The notes beneath the pieces were generated by a model. That model ran no database searches. It was not told the DNA's origin and worked only from the letters and a program-made list of their open reading frames with translations. A DNA stretch of 39,930 bases from NCBI GenBank assembly GCA_016125005.1, contig WGMQ01000001.1:1-39930 (forward strand), in the 5' to 3' direction. Source of the stretch: a bacterium (GTDB taxonomy: Bacteria; Sumerlaeota; Sumerlaeia; SLMS01). Shown here one piece after another: positions 1 to 9,211 of this stretch (position 1 is the first letter of the stretch; each line of letters opens with the position of its first letter). A program made the translations under genes and the position numbers.

Positions 1-1239
1 CCAGCCGAGCGTCGTGTCGTTGTCGTGCGTGCCCGTATAGACGATGCAGTTGCGGGTATGGTTGTGGGGGTGGAACTCGTGGCCCGGGTCGGCGACCAGC
101 GGGTTGTCCTGGGCGACGCCCCAGGCGAACTGGAGGATCTTCATGCCGGGGAGGTCGAACTTGTCGCGGACCTCGATGACGTCGGGGGTGATTTCGCCGA
201 GATCCTCGGCAATGATCGGCAGGTTCTTGATCTTCTTCTTAATGACGGCAAAGAAGTCGGCGCCGGGACCGGCGAGCCATTTCCCCTTTTCGGCGGTCGG
301 GGCGCCGAACGGCACGGCCCAATAGCCCATGAAGCCGCGGAAGTGATCGAGGCGCACCAGGTCGACGAGGGCAAAGATCGACTGGAGACGCTGGATCCAC
401 CATTCGTAGCCGGTTTCCTTCATGGCTTCCCAGTTATAGAGCGGGTTGCCCCAAAGCTGGCCGGTGGCGCTGAAGTAGTCGGGCGGGACGCCGGCCACAG
501 CGGTGGGATTCCCCTTCTTGTCGAGCTGGAACATCTCCTGGTTGGCCCAGGTGTCGGCGCTGTCGAGGGCCACATAGATGGGGGCGTCGCCGATGATGCG
601 GATGTTGCGGTCGGCGGCGGCGCGGCGGATGCGTTCCCACTGGATGGCGAAGAGATACTGGCAGAACTTGTGGAAATCGATGTTGATCGCGTGGTCCTTG
701 CGGACCTTCTCGATGGCCTTGGCGTTGCGGGTGCGGAGCTTGGCGTCCCACTCGAGCCAGGAGCGGCCCTCGTGGATGTCCTTGCAGACGCGGAAAAGGG
801 CGTAGTCCTCAAGCCATACCTGGATGTCCTTGCGCTTCTGCCAGGCGGCGTAGGCCTTGACGTGGCGCTCGGGCTGGTCGTGGAGGAAGCGGGTGTGGAC
901 GCCGCGGAGGAACTCGGTCTTCCAGTGAATCACCCAGCCGTAGTCGATGCGGTCGATGGGGAACGGGGGGCACATGAGGTCCGTCTGGCGGGCGAGGCCG
1001 TCGGCGACGAGAGCCTCGGGGCTGACGAGCATCGGGTTGCCGGCAAAGGCAGAGAAGCACTGGTAGGGGGAATCGCCGAAGCTGGTAGGGCCGAGGGGGA
1101 GCACCTGCCACCAGCCGAGACCGGCCTCGCGGGCCCAATCGAGGAAGCGAAGGCACTCGGGTCCCAGATCGCCAATGCCGAACCGTCCGGGCAGGGAGGT
1201 CGGGTGCAACAGGACACCGGCTAGGCGACGATCGAGCAT
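1..1239 (-). CDS. malQ: 4-alpha-glucanotransferase (amylomaltase), C-terminus cut by window edge
   Basis: MalQ transfers alpha-1,4-glucan segments between maltodextrins in the cytoplasm (GH77). The 413 codons present read as one GH77 protein: an N-terminal GVLLHPTSLPGRFGIGDLG block, the IIGDAPIYV block, then the three catalytic regions RLDHFRGF (nucleophile Asp), PIIAEDLGEI (acid/base Glu) and YTGTHDND (transition-state Asp). The frame is still open at base 1, so roughly the last 85-100 residues of a normal ~500-residue enzyme lie outside. The start is the ATG whose first base is 1239, preceded by a GAGGGA ribosome-binding site. It is divergent from the secreted protein at 1456, with about 215 bp between that must hold both promoters; I see no clear promoter boxes there. 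The family assignment is secure. Confidence 0.95.
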   Translation of the reverse strand, partial: MLDRRLAGVLLHPTSLPGRFGIGDLGPECLRFLDWAREAGLGWWQVLPLGPTSFGDSPYQCFSAFAGNPMLVSPEALVADGLARQTDLMCPPFPIDRIDYGWVIHWKTEFLRGVHTRFLHDQPERHVKAYAAWQKRKDIQVWLEDYALFRVCKDIHEGRSWLEWDAKLRTRNAKAIEKVRKDHAINIDFHKFCQYLFAIQWERIRRAAADRNIRIIGDAPIYVALDSADTWANQEMFQLDKKGNPTAVAGVPPDYFSATGQLWGNPLYNWEAMKETGYEWWIQRLQSIFALVDLVRLDHFRGFMGYWAVPFGAPTAEKGKWLAGPGADFFAVIKKKIKNLPIIAEDLGEITPDVIEVRDKFDLPGMKILQFAWGVAQDNPLVADPGHEFHPHNHTRNCIVYTGTHDNDTTLGW

Positions 1240-1455
1240 GGGATTCCCTCGGGAATGCGTTGAGTGGGGACAACAGAACCCCTTCATGCGAGACAGAGCC
1301 CCCGGTCGGCAAACCGAATGTCAGTTGCGACCAGCAATAATCGAGTGAATCGGTTGCTTCAGTCGGCGCAAAACCGCAGAAGATGCTTTACAGTCTTCGG
1401 GGAGCGGTGAAATCTGCCTTTTCAGAGACACAGTATCCCCGTCACCGAGGCCCTT

Positions 1456-3714
1456 TTGCGCACCGTTGCACAGATCCTTGCACTATCGCTCCCCCTGATC
1501 GCCGCTCCCGCGCTGGGCGTAACCGTTGTCACGGAGTCGGACCGCCTTGTCGTCACGGCGGAGCGCTATGTCGTGACGCTCGATCGCGAGACGGGGGGCT
1601 TGCTCTCGGTGACGGAGTCGGGCGCGCACGACTGGCTGGCCCGTTCGTTTTATGCGAGGGTGCCGTGGACGTTGCGCCTTGGCGAGTCCGAGTGGATCGA
1701 CCCGGGCGTCATTCTCTCCCGGGGTGGTACGCGCGCCCACATCATGGACGAGCGAAACGGGGTCGCGGCCATCACCTGGACGGCAAACCTGACGGACGAG
1801 TCGACCGCGGTGGCGGTCCGGTTGGCGATGGAGTTCGGTGAGCAGAGCTTTGAGGGCCGCGTGACCGCCGACTTGACCAAGGGAGCGCCGCTGACGCTCC
1901 TTTCCTATCCCGCGTTCCTCGAAATTCCCGGGTCCGCAACGAACCAACTCGTCTTCCCGCATCGCTCGGGCGTTGTGCTCAATTCCGCGTTTTTCGCCTC
2001 GGATCGAACCATCGGGACGCGCACCCCGGCGGGCTTTGCGCCGTTCCTTTGGTGGAGCACCGCGACGGGGAGCTTCTCTGTTTCCAATCCCGTCGACGGC
2101 ACCAATCGCCGCGCGGGTGCCCGTGTGCTGAACCTGCTGAGGGATGCGCGCGACGGCGCGGATTATCCCGTGTTGCACTACGACCAGTTGACGAATGTCC
2201 GCGCCGGTTCCGGCTACGACAGCGGAGCCGTCCTCTTTCAAGTCGGTGCAACCGTCGCCGATACGGCCCGCGCCTACTGGAACCGCGGCGAGTCGTCCCA
2301 CTACCCCACCCTCGAACAGAAACTGGGGGATCGCCTCTTCGCCACGCTCGCCGCCGCGCCGGTGCTCAAGTACCCCGAAGCGGTCTCGGCGCAAGTCTTC
2401 ACAGGCACGGTGCCGACGCTCCCCAGCCCCGCGATCATCCATGTCGCTGGCTATATGCAGGGGGGTCACGACGAACGCTATCCCGACTACTTCCCGCCGC
2501 GCGCGGGCTTCGGCACGACGGCCGATTGGCAGGCGATGACCGCGGCGATCCGCGCCGCCGGGTCGTTGATGGTGCCCTACACCAATCCCTCCTGGTGGGA
2601 TGACGAGTCCCCCACCATGACGGCGCTCGGTCTCGATGTGGTGGTGCGCACCGCCGACGGCACCCCGTTGCGGGAAGCCTACGGCACGAAGGAGGGCCTC
2701 GTGGTCACCCCTTGGCATCCGGCAGTCAGGGAGCGCCTCGCAGTCGGCTATCAGGAGTTTTCGGATCTGGGTCTCGCGGACCTCCTGTTCGAGGACCAGG
2801 TCGGCGCCCGCGAGGTCGCCTTTGACGGCAACCCGGCCTCCCCCACCGTCTGGGCCTATGGGCAGGGGGCGCTGGAGAATACCCGCATGGCAGCGCAACG
2901 GGTGCCGCTCATGACCGAGCTGTCCTGGGATCAACTGGCCGAGACCGAATCGGGCTTTTGTGGAAATATGCGGCTCGACTGGGAACAACCGGCGCTTGAT
3001 CGGGAGATGTACGACCCGTTCCCGCTGGCCGTCCTCATGGCGAATCGGAACGCGGCGTTCTATCCCCACAATCTGGCTGGCGAGGTCATGGTCCACGACC
3101 GCCGCGAGTTGCTCTATAACGTGGCCCTCGGCTATCAGCTTGCCTTCGATCTGGGGCGCGGTGCCTCCGACTGGCTGACAGTGGCGGCCACCGTCCAGCG
3201 GGAATTGCTGGCGGGCCGCGTCGGCGAGACGGTGGTCCGGTTCGACGACCGGCGCCGCAGCCAGGGGACCACGCTCCTTGCCTACGCCGATGGCACGTCG
3301 ATCCTCGCCAACTGGTCCGCCTCGGCACCAGCCGCGGCGCCGGGCGTGACGCTCCCGCCGCAGGGCTTCTGGATCACCGCGACCGCTCCCCGCACCGAGG
3401 GAGGCTGGATCGATAGCTATCGCGGCGCAGCAATCGGCGGCAACGACGGCGCCCTGTTCATCCTCAAGGAGATCGAGGACGGGGTCCGGCTGACGGCCCT
3501 CGTCGACGAGGCTTTCGACCTGGTGATCCCGCTCGACTGGTTCCCCGAGGGCACCGCCAGCTTCGACCTGCGCCGCGTGGATTCAAGCGGTCAGGCCACG
3601 GTCTCCACGATCTCGGGAACTGTGGCGGGTGTCCCGCTTCGTTACACCCCAGAAGACTCCCGCATCGAGCTGACCGGAGCCCCCGGCAACGGGCCCGGCT
3701 GGACGCTCAAGTAG
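1456..3714 (+). CDS. Secreted DUF6259 domain protein (glycosidase-like)
   Basis: This 752-residue protein begins at a TTG codon with GAGG just upstream, followed by a hydrophobic signal peptide (about residues 1-21, ending APALG), so it is exported. The middle resembles DUF6259 proteins: an Ala-Gly-Tyr-Met-Gln-Gly-Gly segment near residue 331, PYTNPSWWDD near 374-383, and FEDQVGAR near 445-452, where acidic residues sit at a strand end as in TIM-barrel glycosidases. The N-terminal ~280 residues look beta-rich and may be a carbohydrate-binding or beta-sandwich region; the C-terminal ~150 residues also look beta-rich. No experimentally known activity can be assigned. The neighbouring malQ suggests glycan use, but the genes are divergent and need not be linked. 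DUF6259 membership is from memory of the motifs. Confidence 0.75.
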   Translation: MRTVAQILALSLPLIAAPALGVTVVTESDRLVVTAERYVVTLDRETGGLLSVTESGAHDWLARSFYARVPWTLRLGESEWIDPGVILSRGGTRAHIMDERNGVAAITWTANLTDESTAVAVRLAMEFGEQSFEGRVTADLTKGAPLTLLSYPAFLEIPGSATNQLVFPHRSGVVLNSAFFASDRTIGTRTPAGFAPFLWWSTATGSFSVSNPVDGTNRRAGARVLNLLRDARDGADYPVLHYDQLTNVRAGSGYDSGAVLFQVGATVADTARAYWNRGESSHYPTLEQKLGDRLFATLAAAPVLKYPEAVSAQVFTGTVPTLPSPAIIHVAGYMQGGHDERYPDYFPPRAGFGTTADWQAMTAAIRAAGSLMVPYTNPSWWDDESPTMTALGLDVVVRTADGTPLREAYGTKEGLVVTPWHPAVRERLAVGYQEFSDLGLADLLFEDQVGAREVAFDGNPASPTVWAYGQGALENTRMAAQRVPLMTELSWDQLAETESGFCGNMRLDWEQPALDREMYDPFPLAVLMANRNAAFYPHNLAGEVMVHDRRELLYNVALGYQLAFDLGRGASDWLTVAATVQRELLAGRVGETVVRFDDRRRSQGTTLLAYADGTSILANWSASAPAAAPGVTLPPQGFWITATAPRTEGGWIDSYRGAAIGGNDGALFILKEIEDGVRLTALVDEAFDLVIPLDWFPEGTASFDLRRVDSSGQATVSTISGTVAGVPLRYTPEDSRIELTGAPGNGPGWTLK

Positions 3715-3732
3715 GAACCAGTGGAACGCAAC

Positions 3733-3762
3733 AAGGTACCACGGGCGTCTCGCCCGCGAGGG
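3733..3762 (+). repeat. REP-like palindromic element, left copy
   Basis: A 30-bp element containing a short hairpin (CGGGCG, 3-nt loop, CGCCCG). Its reverse-orientation partner lies about 75 bp downstream. Aligned head to head they share AAGGTA at the outer end and the GTCTCG core followed by CCGCGAG. They sit in the 215-bp gap between the DUF6259 gene and the PPK2 gene, which otherwise shows no gene. Confidence 0.55.
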
Positions 3763-3835
3763 TAGATGCCACTGCAAGGCCCGCTGATGACGAGGGCTTT
3801 TCCTGCTATTTCGGGGGCTGACCGGATACCGGCAA

Positions 3836-3865
3836 AACTCGCGGACGAGACGTCCGCGCTACCTT
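3836..3865 (-). repeat. REP-like palindromic element, right inverted copy
   Basis: This is the inverted, diverged partner of the element at 3733-3762. It contains a 7-bp hairpin (GCGGACG, 3-nt loop, CGTCCGC). Two facing imperfect palindromes in an intergenic gap are the usual form of REP/BIME elements, which are spread by RAYT transposases and may act as transcription or mRNA-stability barriers. Confidence 0.55.
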
Positions 3866-3929
3866 CTTTCCTTGATCCTATTGGGTTTTCCGGTTCACCG
3901 TGCGGTATCCTGATCCGAGTGGAGTCGCC

Positions 3930-4808
3930 ATGAGCCTCGACAAGCTGATTGCCAAGTATCGCGTGTCCAAGCCGGAGAAGTTTCGGCTGAAAGACTTTGA
4001 TCCGGCCGATGCGGATGGGCTGGATGAATTGGAGGAACAGGCGGACGAGCTGCTCGCCAAGGGCGTCGAGGCGCTGGCCGAGCTTCAGGACGTGCTTTAT
4101 GCGCAGGATCGTTGGTCGGTGTTGCTGATCTTTCAGGCCATGGACGCGGCGGGGAAGGATGGCACCATCAAGCACGTGCTCTCCGGTGTGAATCCGCAGG
4201 GGGTTCAGGTCTTTTCCTTCAAGGCGCCTTCCGCCGAGGAACTGGATCACGACTTCCTTTGGCGCACCAACCGTTGCCTTCCCGAGCGCGGCCGTATCGG
4301 CATCTTCAACCGTTCCTACTACGAGGAAACGCTCGTGGTGCGGGTGCATCCCGAACTGCTGGCAAAGCAGCGGATGCCGGAGAAGCTGGTGGGGAAGAAT
4401 ATTTGGGAGGAGCGCTTCGAGGACATCAACGCCTTCGAGCGTTACCTCAGCCGCAACGGGACGCTGATCCTGAAGTTCTTCCTGAACGTCTCGAAGAAGG
4501 AGCAGAAGAAGCGCTTCCTGAGTCGCCTGGAGGAGCCGGAGAAGAACTGGAAGTTCTCGCTGGCCGACGCGCAGGAGCGGGGCTATTGGAAGGAATACCA
4601 GAAGGCCTATGACGAGATGATCCGGGCGACGAGCACGGAGCACGCCCCCTGGCACGTGATCCCGGCCGACAACAAATGGTTCACGCGCCTGATCGTGGCC
4701 GAGACGGTGGTGAAGGCGATGAAGGGGCTGAAGCTGGCCTATCCAAAGGTGAGCGGCGAGAAGCTGAAGCAGCTAGAGGCAGCGCGCGAGGCGTTGGAAT
4801 CGGAATGA
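3930..4808 (+). CDS. ppk2: Polyphosphate kinase 2 family protein
   Basis: PPK2 enzymes transfer phosphate between inorganic polyphosphate and nucleotides in the cytoplasm. The sequence shows the diagnostic set: Walker A MDAAGKDG at residues 71-78, Walker B with RIGIFNRSYYEE at about 122-133, the EERFEDINAFER segment, and the basic lid KRFLSRLEEPEKNW. At 292 residues it has the normal single-domain length. I chose the ATG at 3930 because GGAG lies 5-6 nt upstream; an in-frame ATG 30 bp earlier has no such site. The glycosyltransferase gene begins 22 bp after the stop, so the two are probably co-transcribed. The subclass (ADP versus AMP as acceptor) cannot be settled by eye, although the length and the absence of tandem domains fit a one-domain enzyme. 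Confidence 0.92.
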   Translation: MSLDKLIAKYRVSKPEKFRLKDFDPADADGLDELEEQADELLAKGVEALAELQDVLYAQDRWSVLLIFQAMDAAGKDGTIKHVLSGVNPQGVQVFSFKAPSAEELDHDFLWRTNRCLPERGRIGIFNRSYYEETLVVRVHPELLAKQRMPEKLVGKNIWEERFEDINAFERYLSRNGTLILKFFLNVSKKEQKKRFLSRLEEPEKNWKFSLADAQERGYWKEYQKAYDEMIRATSTEHAPWHVIPADNKWFTRLIVAETVVKAMKGLKLAYPKVSGEKLKQLEAAREALESE

Positions 4809-4830
4809 CTCCCCCACCGGGCGGAATTGA

Positions 4831-6738
4831 ATGCTGTCCGTCCTGACCTGCCTGTTCGTTCTGTCCGCGTGCCTTGGGATCGGGCTGTTGCTCGACCGGC
4901 TGCGGTTGGTCCCATTGCCGACGCTCTGGGCGGAGGCATCGGATCTGGATGTGCCGTGGCGTCTGGTGCTGGCGACCGGTGTCGGGCTGGCGTTGGGCGG
5001 CACGGCAGTGCTGGCCTGCGGCGTGGTTGCGCTGCCGCCGCGGTGGCTGGCGCTGGCGCTGACGGCGGCATTCTCGGGCGTGGGCTTCTGGCTGGTACCG
5101 TGGCGACAGATCCGTCTTTCCCGCGATCCGATCACCTGGGGGCTGTTGGCCTGTTTCGGAGGCGCCGTAGGATTTCAGGCGCTGGTCGCCTTCGTGCCGG
5201 AGTTGGACATCGACGAGCTGACCTACCACCTGAGCGCCCCCAAGGCGTGGCAACTGGCCGGGTGGATTCGCCGCCTGCCGTTTGAGCCCCACTCGGACTT
5301 CCACTTCCACTCACAGATGATTTCGCTCTGGTCGTTCGTGCTCTCGCCGAGCGACACCATCTCGCCGCGGCTGCTGGAGTTGGGGCGCACAACACTGGCA
5401 GCGCTCGGTGCGGGGCTCTTGGCTGCGCGTTGGGGTGGCGCGAGATTGGGGGCGCTGACAGCCGCGTTTCTGATGGCCAACGAGGAGGTGGTGCGCTTTG
5501 CCAGCACGGCGCAGATCGACGCGGGGCAGTCGTTGTACGCAGTGCTGGGCCTCGGGGTGCTTGGTCGCTGGCTGGAGACGCCGGAGGATCGCCGCCTTGC
5601 GGTGCTCGGGTCGGCGCTGCTGGGCGGGATGCTCGCGGTAAAGAACACCGGCTGGTTCCTCATGGGAACGGGGTTGTTCGCAACCGGTGCCATCCGCCTG
5701 ATGCAGAGACGGGCCGCGGGCAATTGGCGCGGGCTTGCCGCTGACGTGGCCTGCGTGGGTCTCCCATGGTTGGCGATAGCGGGGCCCTGGATCCTGCGCT
5801 GCGCCATCAATACGGGCAACCCGATCTATCCGTTCTGGAGCCAGCGATTCCCCGTGAATGAGTTTTCCGCGCCGGGCTTTCACTGGTTGCAGCAATACTA
5901 CAAGCCGCCGGCGGAAAGTTCGTGGCTGAATTTCCTGCCGTCCGCCGGTGAGATGTACGTGGTGCGGTCGAACGCGCGCCTGACATCGGCCAATGGCGCC
6001 ATGCTGTGGGCACCGCTCGCAATGGTCGCCCTTTTATTGCTGAGGGGAAAAGGAGATCGCGCCCGGCCGCTCTATTGGTTGCTGGCGCTGGCGCCGCTGC
6101 TGCTGATCCCGGTTCAGCTCAAGACCCCGTTCAGTCGCTTCTTCATCGCGGCAGCGGTTGTGGCCGTGGCAGGCGCGATGCCTTCGATTCGGGCGCTGCT
6201 TGGGGGAATACGGGGCGAAAGGGTGGTGCTGCCGGTAGTCGGAGGGTTGCTCCTGTGGCTGGGTGCGGCACGGCTGGTGGAGGTGATGCGCTACACGCAG
6301 CCCGGCGCGCGTTCGATCAACCACTGGAGGGAGCTGCCGCCGCTGACCCTCGAGGGCCGCCGGGAATGGTTGGCTACCCACGAGCCCGCGGGATTGGAGA
6401 CGCTTGCGGCGCTGGACCGCCTGCCGCCGGACGCACTCCCAATCGTGTCGGTAACCTCCCATGCGATCCTCCTGGCGGAACGGTCGTTTCTGCCCAACGT
6501 GGTCTGCGTGGCGCAGGAGGTGGTGATTTCGCTGACGGAGCAGGGATGGTCGGACGAGGAAATGCTGGCAAGGCTCCGCCGCGACGGCATCACGCACATC
6601 GTCACCACAGCAGCCTACGAGACGCCGCGGGCGAGGGAGTTCGAGCGCCGCTGCCTGACCCTGCTGGAGGAAAGCCCCGCTGGAGTGCGTCTCTATGTGA
6701 TCAAGAGCCCGGGAAATGGGGCGGAACCTGCCCGATAA
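4831..6738 (+). CDS. Multi-pass membrane protein, GT-C type glycosyltransferase (GT39/ArnT-like)
   Basis: A 635-residue protein with about ten or more hydrophobic membrane segments over residues 1-490 and a soluble C-terminal part. The first long loop carries PELDIDELTYHL (Asp126, Asp128, Glu129), the acidic loop motif typical of GT-C enzymes that use polyprenyl-phosphate sugars. The soluble tail alternates helix- and strand-like stretches. The likely role is transfer of a lipid-linked sugar on the periplasmic face of the inner membrane; acceptor and sugar are unknown. The start at 4831 has only a weak GGA upstream and lies 22 bp after the PPK2 stop, suggesting coupling to that gene. It could instead be a glycosyltransferase-like protein of unknown activity. 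Confidence 0.75.
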   Translation: MLSVLTCLFVLSACLGIGLLLDRLRLVPLPTLWAEASDLDVPWRLVLATGVGLALGGTAVLACGVVALPPRWLALALTAAFSGVGFWLVPWRQIRLSRDPITWGLLACFGGAVGFQALVAFVPELDIDELTYHLSAPKAWQLAGWIRRLPFEPHSDFHFHSQMISLWSFVLSPSDTISPRLLELGRTTLAALGAGLLAARWGGARLGALTAAFLMANEEVVRFASTAQIDAGQSLYAVLGLGVLGRWLETPEDRRLAVLGSALLGGMLAVKNTGWFLMGTGLFATGAIRLMQRRAAGNWRGLAADVACVGLPWLAIAGPWILRCAINTGNPIYPFWSQRFPVNEFSAPGFHWLQQYYKPPAESSWLNFLPSAGEMYVVRSNARLTSANGAMLWAPLAMVALLLLRGKGDRARPLYWLLALAPLLLIPVQLKTPFSRFFIAAAVVAVAGAMPSIRALLGGIRGERVVLPVVGGLLLWLGAARLVEVMRYTQPGARSINHWRELPPLTLEGRREWLATHEPAGLETLAALDRLPPDALPIVSVTSHAILLAERSFLPNVVCVAQEVVISLTEQGWSDEEMLARLRRDGITHIVTTAAYETPRAREFERRCLTLLEESPAGVRLYVIKSPGNGAEPAR

Positions 6739-6972
6739 AGCCCTCTCACCAAATTGCCGCATTTGCGTGGCGTGGCGGTTGGGCGCGGTTGACAGCAGCC
6801 CCCGGGGTGAGCGACAGTAGATAAATCGCTCTGCTCCAATTCGGAGAAGGGATGGTTGCTTGACACCTTCCCTGCTTGACTCCGCCTCGACGGCAGTGGC
6901 GTTGTTTCGGTCAAAGAAACGGGTTTGCTGTTTTATTTGCCTCGAAATTCATCTCATCCGGAGTGCATCACT

Positions 6973-8553
6973 TTGAAGCCGTTTGGTCAACTCGTCGTCA
7001 CGACTTTGATTTGCCTAGCCGCGGGCGCCTCGCTGAGCTCCTGCGCCACCAAGCGCCAGCATGGCGATCTCGAGCTCCGGGTAACCAACCTCGAGAACGC
7101 TCCGGCACCTGTTGTTGAGTCCAAGACCTATGTGTCCCGGGCCCGCGCAATCCCCGCTGGCATGAAGGGCGCCGCCATGGCGCTCCCCACCGGCAGCGAG
7201 GAAACCAGTGCCCTCCTCATCGAGAAGCACATCCCCGCCGTTGTGAACGTGAACGCCGATGACAGCTACGTCATCTACGTCACCAACATCAGCAAGGACC
7301 TGAACGTGAAGGACGTCGTGGTGAAGGAAGTGCTCGACGCCGCCTTCTCCCTATCCTCGACCGAGCCGACCGCCACCGGCGTCAGCGGCAAGGAATTGAC
7401 CTTCGCCCTCGGTACCCTGGCCCCCGGCGACAGCAAGGAAATCAAGATCAACGGAACGGCCACCGAGCCGACCACTCTTGAGTTCTGCTCCACCGCCACC
7501 TTTACCCCCTACGTTTGCATCGACCAGATCGCCGAGAAGCCTGCTCTGGCTCTCCGCAAGACCGGTCCCGCGGAAGTCGTCTTCTGCGACGAGTTCGCCT
7601 ATCAGTTGGTCGTCAGCAACTCCGGCACCGGCGCCGCCCAGAATGTTGTGATCAACGATGAGCTGCCCGCCGGCATCACCACTGCCGATGGCAAGTCGAC
7701 CGTTGCCTTCAACATCGACACCCTCGGTGCTGGCCAGTCGCAGGAGTTCACGATCCGCGCGAAGGCCACGCAGACCGGCGAGTTCTCCAACGTCGCCACC
7801 GCCAAGGCCGACGGCCTGAACGCCAAGTCCGAGACCGTCACGACCCGCATCACCAAGCCGGAACTCGACATCGCCATGACCTCCGACGAGAAGCTCTTCC
7901 TCGGCGGCCGTTACAACTACAACATCAAGTACGCCAACACGGGCGATGCGACTTCCAACGGCGTCGCGATCGTCCAGAACCTCCCCCCCTGTGTTGAGTT
8001 CGTTTCCGCCAGCAACGGCGGCGTCCTCGACGCTGGCAAGGTGGTCTGGAACATCGGCTCGCTGGCCGCTGGTCAGGAAGGCTCGGCCACTGTGACCGTC
8101 CGCGCCGCCAACATCTGCGAGGCAGAGTCGACCGTCAGCATCGCGGGAAGCTGCTCCGATCCGGATTCGGCCCGCACCAAGACCAGCGTCCTCGGTATCC
8201 CGGCCATCCTGCTCGAAGTGATCGACGAGGTTGACCCTGTCCGCGTCGGCGACGAGACGACCTACGTCATCACCGCCACCAACCAGGGTTCGGCCGACGG
8301 CACGGGCATCCTGATCATTGCCACGACCGAGAACCAGACCATCCTCGAAGTGACCGGCGACACCGCTGGCACCGTCACCGGCGCCACCGTCAAGTTCGCC
8401 CCGGTCCCCGTCCTCGCCCCGCAGGCCAAGAGCAGCTGGCGCATCCGCGTCCGCGCCGACAAGGCGGGCGACGTCCGCTTCAAGGTCACGATGAACAGCG
8501 ACCAGCTGACCCGCGACGTTGAGGAAACCGAAGCCACGAACCTCTACGAGTAA
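6973..8553 (+). CDS. DUF11-repeat lipoprotein resembling chlamydial OmcB
   Basis: A 526-residue envelope lipoprotein. The TTG start at 6973 gives a classic lipoprotein signal (hydrophobic residues 8-20, lipobox LSSC with Cys24) and has GGAG about 9 nt upstream; the ATG at 6925 would add 16 non-signal residues. After a linker there are about four DUF11-type beta domains (roughly residues 75-165, 170-275, 278-385 and 390-515), each with a phrase like YQLVVSNSGTGAAQNVVINDELP and an LGxLxxGQ/GD strand. Six further cysteines are scattered through the mature part, as in the cysteine-rich envelope protein OmcB. Codons are strongly biased to C-ending forms, more than in neighbours, which suggests high expression. 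A strong terminator follows. The role is probably structural, in the periplasm or outer membrane. Confidence 0.8.
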   Translation: MKPFGQLVVTTLICLAAGASLSSCATKRQHGDLELRVTNLENAPAPVVESKTYVSRARAIPAGMKGAAMALPTGSEETSALLIEKHIPAVVNVNADDSYVIYVTNISKDLNVKDVVVKEVLDAAFSLSSTEPTATGVSGKELTFALGTLAPGDSKEIKINGTATEPTTLEFCSTATFTPYVCIDQIAEKPALALRKTGPAEVVFCDEFAYQLVVSNSGTGAAQNVVINDELPAGITTADGKSTVAFNIDTLGAGQSQEFTIRAKATQTGEFSNVATAKADGLNAKSETVTTRITKPELDIAMTSDEKLFLGGRYNYNIKYANTGDATSNGVAIVQNLPPCVEFVSASNGGVLDAGKVVWNIGSLAAGQEGSATVTVRAANICEAESTVSIAGSCSDPDSARTKTSVLGIPAILLEVIDEVDPVRVGDETTYVITATNQGSADGTGILIIATTENQTILEVTGDTAGTVTGATVKFAPVPVLAPQAKSSWRIRVRADKAGDVRFKVTMNSDQLTRDVEETEATNLYE

Positions 8554-8587
8554 GCCAACCCGGCTGCTCGAAGACAGAGTCACTCCA

Positions 8588-8625
8588 CCGGGCCGACGCC
8601 AATCGCGTCGGCCCGGTTTCTTTTT
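8588..8625 (+). terminator. Rho-independent terminator of the DUF11 lipoprotein gene
   Basis: A perfect 12-bp stem (8588-8599 pairs with 8605-8616, starting CCGGGCCGACGC) with a 5-nt loop, followed by TTTCTTTTT. It begins 34 bp after the stop codon. The strength fits an abundantly transcribed upstream gene and insulates the convergent module that follows. Confidence 0.93.
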
Positions 8626-8752
8626 GGCCGACGAGGGTTCCAGGACCTCAGTTTTCGCGAGTTGGGCACGAGAATGCCGACAGGTTTCGGCGGGTGCCAC
8701 AGAGGTGGTAGATGGGGGGGGAAGCTGGCCGAGGGCCTCACTCAGACGGAGA

Positions 8753-9211
8753 TCACAATTCGCTCAAAACTTCTACTGGCTCCCTGCTTGGAACGATCCA
8801 ACGGATCTCGCGCAGCCATCGCTCCCCGGACTTGTGCTCACTCAAGTAGCTCATGAGCTGCGTATCTTCGGTCACGATGATCTTGTCCGCCGCACAGGCA
8901 GCCTGAATCAGGAGCAGGTCCTTCTCGATCGCAATCCGGGCCTTCTCGGAAAACTTATCCAAGGCGAGATGCAGGTCCGCGTTCGGCTTTACGTCCTTCT
9001 GCTTCCGGCGAGCGGTCATCCAGCCAAACCATTTTCTCGAGAAGCGACTGTGGTGCTTCAGTCGTTCGGTCGTGAGTTCCTCGGTGACCACTACTTTGTG
9101 GCAAATCTGGAGGATTCCCTTCAGGTACTCACGACAGGAAGCAGACACGCCCTCGGAGGACTCCCCGGCGCTCCTGAGAACCGATGCATCCACCACGACC
9201 AAGCGGCTCAT
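8753..9211 (-). CDS. PIN-like domain nuclease, partner of the upstream ATPase
   Basis: A 152-residue protein whose N-terminus (RLVVVDASVLRSAG) and later IEKDLLLIQAACAADKIIVTEDTQL read as a PIN fold. Candidate metal ligands are Asp8, Glu44/Glu45, Asp98 and Glu115/Asp116, the expected spacing for PIN RNases. The centre is rich in Lys/Arg (about residues 52-73), suitable for nucleic-acid binding. Its ATG overlaps the ATPase stop codon by 4 nt (ATGA), so it is translationally coupled as the second gene. No antitoxin of the VapB kind is visible beside it; the ATPase takes that position. I infer an RNA or DNA nuclease effector controlled by the ATPase. The PIN call rests on motif order, not a profile search. 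Confidence 0.7.
   Translation of the reverse strand: MSRLVVVDASVLRSAGESSEGVSASCREYLKGILQICHKVVVTEELTTERLKHHSRFSRKWFGWMTARRKQKDVKPNADLHLALDKFSEKARIAIEKDLLLIQAACAADKIIVTEDTQLMSYLSEHKSGERWLREIRWIVPSREPVEVLSEL

Noticed and set aside
25..1224. A 399-codon plus-strand frame over malQ
   Set aside because: The minus strand encodes all GH77 catalytic motifs; the plus frame has none.
1483..3096. A 537-codon minus-strand frame over the DUF6259 gene
   Set aside because: The plus strand has a signal peptide, ribosome-binding site and family-like motifs; the antisense frame has only composition bias.
6789..6823. TTGACA followed by TAGATA considered as a sigma-70 promoter for the DUF11 gene
   Set aside because: The spacer is 23 bp, outside the workable range, so I do not annotate it.
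8753..9211. Classic VapC toxin with VapB antitoxin
   Set aside because: There is no small DNA-binding antitoxin gene beside it; the overlapping partner is a 438-residue ATPase.
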